Both the position numbers and the translations under genes were made by a program. A stretch of DNA of 20,331 nt, taken from contig JAQYWI010000099.1 in NCBI GenBank assembly GCA_030145015.1, forward strand, positions 1 through 20,331. The letters are read 5' to 3'. This document shows, piece by piece, positions 14,885-20,331 of the stretch (positions are counted from its first letter, which is position 1; each line of letters starts with the position of its first letter). The notes beneath the pieces were generated by a model that ran no database searches, was not told where the DNA came from, and saw nothing but the letters and a program-made list of their open reading frames with translations. The stretch is from Desulfobacterales bacterium (GTDB lineage: Bacteria > Desulfobacterota > Desulfobacteria > Desulfobacterales > JAHEIW01).

Positions 14885-16180
14885 TCAGGTTCCAAATTCT
14901 TCGATGGCGGCTTTTAGCTCCGGATGTATTTTGGCGAATTCCTCTAAAGAAACACCCTGGCTAAAGGCCTCCCAGCCCTGCAGCAAGCTGGCGGCCCCTG
15001 CCCTGGGACCCATGGGATGACCGAAGACGCCCCTTCCCGGAACGATACCAAAATCGATTGTTTTCAGGGTCTCGTAGAGCTCAGCGGTGGATCCGGCCCA
15101 TTGGCTGCCGGCCGGTACCGGCAGGGCGCGTTTCATATTCCCCAAAGGCTTTAAACATTCGTTCACATTTTCAAATACTTCCTGATCGGATGTTTTCATG
15201 CGGGCCCCGAAGCCGGCCAGTATGATGACATCAAAACCGGCCATGCGCTGCAGCTTGGTAATCAGTTTCGTATCGACACCAAAGTTGGGCATCCGCGTGA
15301 AGGGTGCGATGAAATCAAAGTGGGCCACCAAAGGCACCCGGGTGTGCTTGCGCACCATGCGCACCGCACTCAACCCGACCGTCATGGTGTTGAGCATCAG
15401 GGCATTGGCGCCGTTTTGAATCGCGATATCGTGTAAAGCGATCAAGCGATCGACCTCGTCGGTAATATTGGCCAGATAAATTTTAGGCTGCCCGGTGATC
15501 TGCTCACATTCCAAGCGGGCCTTTCCGACTTTGGCGGTGCGCTCGCTAAAGGGCGACCATTCCACGTCTCCCAGCATCTCATCGTCTTTGGCAATATCCA
15601 GCCCCCCCAGCCAGCTTTCACGGGCCAGTTCGGCAAACGGGTCGGGCGCCAGACCGATGTTGGGTTTGATGACACCGAAAAATAGCGGCCGGTCGTGGAT
15701 GCCGAGCATATCGCGCAGGCCGGTGATACCGAATTTGGGACCTTCAAAGTGTTGCAGATAGCTTTCGGGGAATTCGATATCCAGTAATTTGATCAACGAA
15801 ATCCCGGGAGAGTAAAAAGCGCCTTCCCCGCAGGCCGCCGTTAGTAAATTCGGCAGTTTGGGTCCGAAATTGCCGTGCGGATGGGCGATTTTAACCCGAC
15901 AGATATAGGATGTTTGATCCGGTGTTGCCGGCAGTGCCATCGTCGGCTTTTCGAGCACCGCTTCAACTTCAAGCGCGATTACTTTGGCACCAAACTGTCC
16001 CCTGAGGTCTTCATCGACGCCCGGGCGTTTCCATTGCGCGGTGGACTGTTCCTGGCAAAGGTGCGCTGCCGCCTCTTGCGGGTCAACAAATGATTCAAAA
16101 AGATAGTCGAAAACCACATAGTCGTCCATGCTCAGTTTGGATCGATCCGAGAAGAAACCGTTTTTTGTGTCTGTAGTCAT
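14885..16180 (-). CDS. RuBisCO-like protein (large-subunit family)
   Basis: A 431-residue member of the RuBisCO large-subunit superfamily (true form I is about 475, RLPs about 360-430). The carbamylated-lysine and Mg site is intact: [10 protein letters not shown] gives Lys198, Asp200, Glu201, matching K201/D203/E204 of RuBis[11 protein letters not shown] keeps the first catalytic lysine (Lys172, as K175) but has Asn174 in place of K177. The loop-6 region reads LAGFGARMK instead of GKLEG, so the mobile K334 is not in its usual place; LVAHFDF and [15 protein letters not shown] preserve the His and phosphate-binding parts. It is therefore unlikely to be a CO2-fixing RuBisCO and probably enolises or decarboxylates a phosphorylated keto acid. 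Known catabolic RLPs include 3-oxo-isoapionate-4-phosphate decarboxylase and transcarboxylase. The ATG is preceded by AGAAGG. It is the last minus-strand gene of the set. Confidence 0.93.
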   Translation of the reverse strand: MTTDTKNGFFSDRSKLSMDDYVVFDYLFESFVDPQEAAAHLCQEQSTAQWKRPGVDEDLRGQFGAKVIALEVEAVLEKPTMALPATPDQTSYICRVKIAHPHGNFGPKLPNLLTAACGEGAFYSPGISLIKLLDIEFPESYLQHFEGPKFGITGLRDMLGIHDRPLFFGVIKPNIGLAPDPFAELARESWLGGLDIAKDDEMLGDVEWSPFSERTAKVGKARLECEQITGQPKIYLANITDEVDRLIALHDIAIQNGANALMLNTMTVGLSAVRMVRKHTRVPLVAHFDFIAPFTRMPNFGVDTKLITKLQRMAGFDVIILAGFGARMKTSDQEVFENVNECLKPLGNMKRALPVPAGSQWAGSTAELYETLKTIDFGIVPGRGVFGHPMGPRAGAASLLQGWEAFSQGVSLEEFAKIHPELKAAIEEFGT

Positions 16181-16205
16181 CGTTACCTTCTTTTTCTGAG
16201 ATAAA

Positions 16206-16330
16206 GGTTTCGGGTGTCGGGTTTCGGGTGTCAGGTAACAGATGACAGAAAACAGAAACAGCCGGCTCTTCGTCTTCCGTCCTCTGTATCTTCATGGTAC
16301 CTGACACCTGAACACTGACACCTGAAACCA
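16206..16330. repeat. Palindromic element D, second copy of the CAGGTGTCAG family
   Basis: The left arm (16206-16236) is GGTTTCGGGTGTCGGGTTTC and GGGTGTCAGG; the right arm (16299-16330) is CCTGACACCTGAACACTGAC and ACCTGAAACC. The core shares AACAGATGACAGA and GTCTTCCGTCCTCTG with element C. It sits between the Tm-1-like gene and the RuBisCO-like gene on the minus strand, with the ribosome site of the latter just outside it. Confidence 0.75.
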
Positions 16331-16371
16331 TAGTCATTACGACTTTTGTAACATTTTTATGGGACACAACA

Positions 16372-17604
16372 CTAGCTTTTCTGAATCAGCCGATGCAACT
16401 CATTGACGGCAATTTCGGCAAACTCCGGATCATTGATATGCATATCAACGACTTTGATGGCTGCCTTTTTCGATGGGGACTTTTTTAATCCCTCCTCCAG
16501 GCCTTCCAGAAACCCGGCATCCGATTCGGGCTCCCAGATCGGCCCGCCGGCTTTGTTGAGCTGGCTAAATCCCCGGCTGGGAACAAATACCGTTGCATAT
16601 CCATTTGATCGGCCCAGTCGCTCGGTAATGAATCGACCCAGCTCGAACATCTCCTGATGGCTGGCTTTTACATGGGTGTGAATGGGATTATGAATCACAT
16701 ACTTGCGCTTTAAAATATCAGATGGAATATCTTCAACCGGCCCGTAGAGTACAATATCCGCACATCCGGGAGCCACAACTTGCGGCACCCCCCGGCGGCA
16801 GCTTGCCTGCAGTCTTTTGGCTGTGGCCGGCATGATACCGCCGAATAAATAATCGGTAATGTCATGCGGGCTCAAATCGAAGATACCGGCCAGCTTTCCG
16901 GCATCGGCCATCTCCTCCATGGCCTGTGCGCCGATGCCGTTGCAGTGAAATGCGATGACTTCATAGCCCAGATCCTCCAAAAGCTCTCGGGCCCGGTTGG
17001 CACAGGGCGTCGTAACGCCGGCCGACGTCAGCGCCACGGCCGGTTTGGATGCATCGTCCGAATCGTAATCCATCTCCACCATTCCGACAACGGCGCCGAC
17101 GCCCTCGGCCAGCACCCGCCGGGTGACCGCGTTGAGTCCCAGCACGTCGGCGACAGAGTGCAGTATCATAATATCGCGGATACCGACAAACGGGCCAAAG
17201 GTCGCCAGGCCGTTGGCAACCGCCGAAATCATCACCTTGGGCACCCCAAAGGGCAAGGCCTGCATGACGGTGGTGCCGATAACCGTGCCCTGGACACCCC
17301 CCATGGAGATGATTCCATCCAGGTTTCCCTTTTCATATAATGCTTTGGCTGTTTCCACGGCCCCCTGTGTCATGGTGCCAATGGCATGATTTTTATCAGC
17401 CTTTTTTAAAATTTCTTCGATGGAGGTGTTGGCTGCTTTGGCCACTGCGTGTCGTGAAATGGTTGGCTCAAAAGAAGGGTCTTGCATCACGCCGCAGTCC
17501 ACAATCACCGGTATATGCCCCCTTTTTTCGATAAGATCTCGGACATAACCCACTTCAAGTTCTTTGGTGTCAAGTGTGCCGACAATGACGATATGCTTTG
17601 TCAC
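16372..17604 (-). CDS. Tm-1-like ATP-binding protein (UPF0261), full length
   Basis: A 410-residue UPF0261/Tm-1-like protein. The N-terminal domain starts with the family signature IVGTLDTKELE (about residues 7-17), as in the ATP-binding domain of the tomato resistance protein Tm-1. Further conserved blocks are ISMGGVQGTVIG, PFGVPKVMISAVANG, AFHCNGIGAQAMEEM and LFGGIMPATAKRL, PQVVAPGCADIVLYG, and near the C-terminus FVPSRGFSQLN followed by DMHINDPEFAE. The biochemical function of bacterial members is unsettled; ATP binding is inferred from Tm-1. They commonly sit in carbohydrate catabolic loci, suggesting an enzyme acting on a sugar-derived ligand. The start is GTG at 17604 with GGGAGG at a good distance. 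The next gene is the RuBisCO-like gene, and a second family member is encoded at 19379-20331. Confidence 0.92.
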   Translation of the reverse strand: MTKHIVIVGTLDTKELEVGYVRDLIEKRGHIPVIVDCGVMQDPSFEPTISRHAVAKAANTSIEEILKKADKNHAIGTMTQGAVETAKALYEKGNLDGIISMGGVQGTVIGTTVMQALPFGVPKVMISAVANGLATFGPFVGIRDIMILHSVADVLGLNAVTRRVLAEGVGAVVGMVEMDYDSDDASKPAVALTSAGVTTPCANRARELLEDLGYEVIAFHCNGIGAQAMEEMADAGKLAGIFDLSPHDITDYLFGGIMPATAKRLQASCRRGVPQVVAPGCADIVLYGPVEDIPSDILKRKYVIHNPIHTHVKASHQEMFELGRFITERLGRSNGYATVFVPSRGFSQLNKAGGPIWEPESDAGFLEGLEEGLKKSPSKKAAIKVVDMHINDPEFAEIAVNELHRLIQKS

Positions 17605-17630
17605 GCGTATACCTCCCGAAAACCCATTGG

Positions 17631-17763
17631 GGTTAATTGTTATCCGTTATTTGTTAATAGTCTAAAAGGAATGATATCTAATTTTTATATCTCATCCATT
17701 AAAGGAATATAAAAATAGGTTTACCATCGTAATTCTAATAACGATTAACCAATAACCATTAAC
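17631..17763. repeat. AT-rich palindromic element E, arms of GTTATTGGTTAA-like words
   Basis: The left arm (17631-17660) reads GGTTAATTGTTATCCGTTAT and on; the right arm (17731-17763) read in reverse is GTTAATGGTTATTGGTTAAT and on. Both are built of GTTAAT/GTTATT words. Inside is a second inverted pair, CTAATTTTTATAT (17679-17691) against ATATAAAAATAGG (17707-17719). The plan, iterated word arms around an inner hairpin, matches elements A-D though the sequence is unrelated. It separates the class II aldolase gene from the Tm-1-like gene. Confidence 0.55.
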
Positions 17764-17765
17764 GC

Positions 17766-18380
17766 CTATCGGTTTGCCGGATTTGGCGATAATATTTTTT
17801 TGAGGTCCACGAGCCATCCGATCTGAGCGGTTTCTTCCACCAGCTCGGCATGATGCTCGGCCAGAGTGATGGTTCGGGCCATACCGAAAATACCGTGTTT
17901 TGCCTGGATAAAGGCCTTAAGGTCCGGATTGGCTTTGAGCAACGCCTCAACCGCCTGCTCTACGGTTTCATCGGCATGACCGTCCACTTTAAGAATCGGA
18001 ATAGGGCCCAGCTTTGATTGCGCATGCAGGGCCAGGGGCACAATTGCATCTGCGTCCTCGGCATAGGCAATCGCCCAGGGCGAGTGGCTGTGAAAGATGC
18101 CGTCCACATCGGGTCTCAATCGATAAATGGCCAGATGGGTTTTGATCTCCCGGGAAGGTTTGCCGGGGCCTTCGATTATTTCGCCCTCCAGATTTACCGT
18201 CACCAGATTGTCCATGGTGCACTCACCAAAGGAGTGGCCACTGCCTTTGATGACAACCGTATCCGTGCCTGCCACGCGGGCGCTGAGGTTACCCCCGTTT
18301 CCGGTTTGCAGTCCGATGGTGTAAGCTCGCCGGGCACAGGCTAAAAGCTCTTTTTTTAGTTTTTTAATATCGTCGGTCAT
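17766..18380 (-). CDS. Class II aldolase/adducin-family protein (fuculose-phosphate-aldolase type)
   Basis: A 204-residue zinc enzyme of the AraD/FucA family, usual length 200-230. Visible signatures are GNGGNLSAR (phosphate-loop region), KGSGHSFG, SREIKTHLAIYR with the catalytic Glu equivalent to FucA Glu73, the zinc ligands in FHSHSPWA, and AKHGIFGM with the third zinc His. Relatives split L-fuculose-1-phosphate, L-ribulose-5-phosphate (epimerase), L-rhamnulose-1-phosphate or tetrose- and tetronate-phosphates, or decarboxylate 3-oxo-tetronate-4-phosphate (OtnC type). It lies 15 nt after the ferredoxin gene in the minus-strand operon. The start ATG follows GAAGGTGG. The aldol donor is probably dihydroxyacetone phosphate, or a tetronate-type beta-keto acid is decarboxylated; the sequence does not settle this. 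Confidence 0.93.
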   Translation of the reverse strand: MTDDIKKLKKELLACARRAYTIGLQTGNGGNLSARVAGTDTVVIKGSGHSFGECTMDNLVTVNLEGEIIEGPGKPSREIKTHLAIYRLRPDVDGIFHSHSPWAIAYAEDADAIVPLALHAQSKLGPIPILKVDGHADETVEQAVEALLKANPDLKAFIQAKHGIFGMARTITLAEHHAELVEETAQIGWLVDLKKILSPNPANR

Positions 18381-18395
18381 TTAAATTTTCCACCT

Positions 18396-18608
18396 TCACT
18401 TAAATATAGTTGGGTCGGGGTTAGTGATTGAAACGGATATAGCGCTTACCGGACATATTTCGGCTGCCTGCTGATTGCAGCCGATATCACCGACTTCGGA
18501 TCTAACGGTATGGGCTTTAAAATCATTTCCGCAGAGAAAATTATCATAGCGGGTGCAGGCCAGGCATCCAATACACTTGGCTTGATCCACTTTCACCCGA
18601 AACGTCAT
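18396..18608 (-). CDS. Small [4Fe-4S] ferredoxin
   Basis: A 70-residue ferredoxin of the single-cluster Desulfovibrio/Clostridium type. Cluster ligands are Cys12-xx-Cys15-xx-Cys18 (KCIGCLAC) and Cys52-Pro (EICPVSAI); Cys26 and Cys44 could form the extra disulphide or hold the place of the lost second cluster. The open frame reaches back to 18662 but overlaps the VOC gene; the ATG at 18608, with AAAGG five bases ahead and 8 nt after the VOC stop, is preferred. It is in a tight operon with Tm-1-like, RidA, VOC and class II aldolase genes. A dedicated ferredoxin suggests a redox step in the pathway or electron removal for a nearby dehydrogenase; its partner is unknown. Confidence 0.9.
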   Translation of the reverse strand: MTFRVKVDQAKCIGCLACTRYDNFLCGNDFKAHTVRSEVGDIGCNQQAAEICPVSAISVSITNPDPTIFK

Positions 18609-18616
18609 GGCACCTT

Positions 18617-18979
18617 TCAATGCTGGGTCATCTCTACCAGGTTGCCATCCGGGTCGTTGCAAAAAAGATAATCGGATCCGTCATCGCGCTTACCCGGGCC
18701 ATCGGTTATTTTGATACCGCGGGCCTCGAGCGCCTGGATGGTTTCGCTAAAGTCTTCAACTTCGATAGCGATATGTCGCATGGTTTGCGGGATCGTTTCA
18801 TCGAACACCATCAAATGCAGCTGGGTCGCTGCGCCAACTTGAAACCAGTGCCCCGGGAAGTCAAACGCCGGTCGTTCGACGGTTTCCAGCCCCAACACCT
18901 CGCCGTAAAACCGAATACACGCTACAAGGTCTTTAACCACGAGGGCAATATGGTGATAGTCTTTGATCTGAATGCTCAT
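18617..18979 (-). CDS. VOC-superfamily (glyoxalase/dioxygenase fold) protein
   Basis: A 120-residue vicinal-oxygen-chelate protein. It begins with IKDYHHIALVVKDL, has the FYGEVLGLETVERP block, the metal-binding candidates His in QLHLMVF, His in MRHIAIEVED and Glu in GNLVEMTQ, and the DPDGN turn that closes most members. Family chemistry is metal-based: glyoxalase I, methylmalonyl-CoA epimerase, extradiol dioxygenases, isomerases. In an anaerobic sugar locus an epimerase or lyase is more likely than an oxygenase. The frame extends upstream to 19021, but the ATG at 18979 with AAAGG seven bases ahead is chosen, giving 10 nt after RidA. It is 8 nt ahead of the ferredoxin start. Confidence 0.9.
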   Translation of the reverse strand: MSIQIKDYHHIALVVKDLVACIRFYGEVLGLETVERPAFDFPGHWFQVGAATQLHLMVFDETIPQTMRHIAIEVEDFSETIQALEARGIKITDGPGKRDDGSDYLFCNDPDGNLVEMTQH

Positions 18980-18989
18980 GGGAACACCT

Positions 18990-19382
18990 TTATTTTGATT
19001 GTTTTTCAAGTTTCCATGCAATGGCCTCTATTTCAATTAAAAAATCTTCACGAACCAAATCCGCCACCACCGTGCTGCGGGCAGGCAAGCCGTTTTTAAA
19101 ATATTGCCTGTAGATTTCGTTGTACTCCGCATAATTGGAGAGATCCTTCAAAAAGACAGTGGTTTTTAGGATGTTTTCCAAAGAACTTCCAGCTGATTCC
19201 AGGATGGTTTTTAGATTCTTGAGGATCAAATGCAGTTGCGCGGCGAAGCTTGCGGGTGTCTCCTGTGTTTGAGGATCCATGGCCACCTGCCCGGCCACAA
19301 AAATTAAATTTCCGGCCTGGGTATAGGTTGAATATGGAGCCCGCGGGGCCGGGGCGCCATCGACTTTTGCAATTTTTTTCAT
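18990..19382 (-). CDS. RidA-family (YjgF/UK114) protein
   Basis: A 130-residue RidA-type protein. The characteristic parts are YSTYTQAGNLIFVAGQV, QLHLILKNLKTILESAGSS, NYAEYNEIYRQYF and LPARSTVVADLV with the conserved substrate Arg, then LIEIEAIAW with the conserved Glu. RidA proteins hydrolyse reactive enamines/imines from amino-acid dehydratases; divergent members in catabolic loci act as deaminases or reactive-intermediate handlers. The gene overlaps the preceding Tm-1-like gene by four bases (ATGA), implying translational coupling. A RidA in this operon hints that the substrate or an intermediate contains nitrogen or forms a reactive enol, which is an inference. Confidence 0.94.
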   Translation of the reverse strand: MKKIAKVDGAPAPRAPYSTYTQAGNLIFVAGQVAMDPQTQETPASFAAQLHLILKNLKTILESAGSSLENILKTTVFLKDLSNYAEYNEIYRQYFKNGLPARSTVVADLVREDFLIEIEAIAWKLEKQSK

Positions 19383-20331
19383 TTTGGGCCTCCTTTTGCC
19401 GGATAATGGGTTGCCATCATAGCCATAAATGCGTCAATCACCGGATCGATAAAATCGGCATCGTTGATGTGCGCATCCAGCTCAATCAGCGGTATGCTAT
19501 TGCTGAGGTGTTCTTTGAGGGCGTCGATAAACGCCTGGTTGCCCTCGGGTTCCCAGTGGGATAACCCTTCTCGATCCGGAAATGAAAATCCTTTTAGCGG
19601 AATAAACACTTTTACCGGACCCCCGGCGCGGTTGAGTTTGTCGGCGATTTCTCTGGCGACCTGGATCAATTCTTCAGGCCGCAAGCGAACCAGGGTTAAA
19701 TGCGGGTTATAATTAAAATACTTACGGCTGCGCATATCGTCGGTCAGCGTTTCAGGCGATCCCTGAACCGTATAATTCCCGCTGCCCGGAGCGATAACCT
19801 GGGGTAATCCCTTGGCGCCGGCGGCTGTGAGGCGATCTGCCCGAATGGCGCCATGCAGCCCGCCAAGATGGCGATCACCGATTTCGTGCAGATTCAAATC
19901 CAAAACACCCTGAAAAACGCCTTCCGATATCATATCTTCCATGGCAATACCGCCGGTGCCGTTTTGATGAAAGGCCACCACCTCATAGCCGTTATCTTCC
20001 AAAATTTTTTTGGCTCGCAATGCGCCCGGCGTGGTGGTTCCCAGCATGGACATGGCGACCGGTATCCCCTCCGGTTTTTGCAGCTGCCCCGCAAAGTTTT
20101 CAACCATGCCGCAAATGGCCCCGGCAGCATTTTGCAAAATCTGTTTGCTCAGGAAGTTCAGGCCCTGAAGGTCTGAAACCGTGTGCATAATGGTCAAATC
20201 TTTAGTTCCCACATAGAATCCGAATTGGTGCGGTCCATTGGCTACCGTTGAGGCCATTAACTTGGGAACACCGGTGGGCAGCGCTCGCATCGCGGCACTG
20301 GCGATTTCGGTTCCCTGGGCGCCACCGATGC
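19379..20331 (-). CDS. Tm-1-like ATP-binding protein (UPF0261), 5'-truncated by window edge
   Basis: A second UPF0261/Tm-1-like protein, read to the right window edge without a start; about 317 residues are visible, so roughly the first 90 (with the GTLDTK signature) lie beyond. The frame upstream of the ATG at 20288-20290 continues as IGGAQGTEIASAAM, aligning with GGVQGTVIGTTVM of the other copy, so that ATG is internal. Shared blocks are ALPTGVPKLMASTVANG, VAFHQNGTGGIAMEDM, PQVIAPGSGNYTVQG, VFIPLKGFSF and DAHINDADFID. The two copies differ clearly, for example APGSGN versus APGCAD and HLGGLHGA versus LFGGIMPA, so they are diverged paralogues rather than a recent duplication. It is first in the visible operon and overlaps ridA by ATGA. 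Confidence 0.93.
   Translation of the reverse strand, partial: IGGAQGTEIASAAMRALPTGVPKLMASTVANGPHQFGFYVGTKDLTIMHTVSDLQGLNFLSKQILQNAAGAICGMVENFAGQLQKPEGIPVAMSMLGTTTPGALRAKKILEDNGYEVVAFHQNGTGGIAMEDMISEGVFQGVLDLNLHEIGDRHLGGLHGAIRADRLTAAGAKGLPQVIAPGSGNYTVQGSPETLTDDMRSRKYFNYNPHLTLVRLRPEELIQVAREIADKLNRAGGPVKVFIPLKGFSFPDREGLSHWEPEGNQAFIDALKEHLSNSIPLIELDAHINDADFIDPVIDAFMAMMATHYPAKGGPK

Noticed and set aside
14885..16180. Genuine CO2-fixing RuBisCO
   Set aside because: The K177 equivalent is Asn and the loop-6 GK motif is replaced; no phosphoribulokinase or AMP-pathway genes are present.
16095..16367. 90-codon minus-strand frame overlapping element D and the RLP start
   Set aside because: It consists largely of translated repeat sequence and overlaps the RLP gene in another frame.
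10863..17763. CRISPR array in the iterated-word regions
   Set aside because: The repeated units are only 7-10 nt, spacers are absent or 1-2 nt, and no cas gene is present.

Overview
The window looks like an accessory carbohydrate or sugar-acid catabolism island from an anaerobic, probably sulfate-reducing, Desulfobacterota-type bacterium. That placement is inferred from moderate GC, a small single-cluster ferredoxin, a FAD/FAD/DUF1667 electron-transfer trio and many palindromic intergenic repeats; no rRNA or other phylogenetic marker is present. No tRNA, rRNA, CRISPR array, transposase or phage gene was seen.

Plus strand, left part (1-7120): the 3' end of a short-chain dehydrogenase, an HpcH/HpaI-type class II aldolase, a SorC-type sugar-responsive regulator, then a complete branched-chain-amino-acid-type (HAAT) ABC importer in the order binding protein, ATPase G, ATPase F, permease M, permease H. 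A perfect 18-bp stem-loop separates the binding-protein gene from the rest of the transporter, and a terminator-like hairpin follows the last permease.

Plus strand, right part (7120-14730): a 147-bp palindromic repeat; a tight operon of cupin, FAD oxidoreductase with a C-terminal BFD [2Fe-2S] domain, NAD(P)/FAD oxidoreductase and DUF1667 Cys protein; then a DapA-family aldolase/lyase, a zinc alcohol dehydrogenase, a metallo-beta-lactamase-fold hydrolase of lactonase type and an RpiB/LacAB-family isomerase. Several junctions hold palindromic repeat elements.

Minus strand (14885-20331, read right to left): a 5'-truncated Tm-1-like/UPF0261 protein, RidA, VOC protein, ferredoxin and class II aldolase (tightly spaced, one ATGA overlap), then a second full-length Tm-1-like protein and a RuBisCO-like protein (RLP) that keeps the Lys-Asp-Asp-Glu carbamate/metal motif. 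This strand converges on the plus-strand genes at about 14.8 kb.

Taken together the genes give an importer, a regulator, dehydrogenases, a probable lactonase, aldolases, a sugar-phosphate isomerase and an RLP. The RLP plus an RpiB-type isomerase resembling tetrulose-phosphate isomerases recalls the D-apiose/isoapionate pathways, where an RLP decarboxylates 3-oxo-isoapionate-4-phosphate and an RpiB homologue makes erythrose-4-phosphate. Here no recognisable kinase of that pathway is present, and two Tm-1-like proteins of unknown chemistry are. The substrate is therefore unknown and the locus is a reasonable candidate for an undescribed branched-sugar or sugar-acid pathway. A second theme is that at least five intergenic gaps carry elements built alike: inverted arms made of a repeated short word around a variable core.
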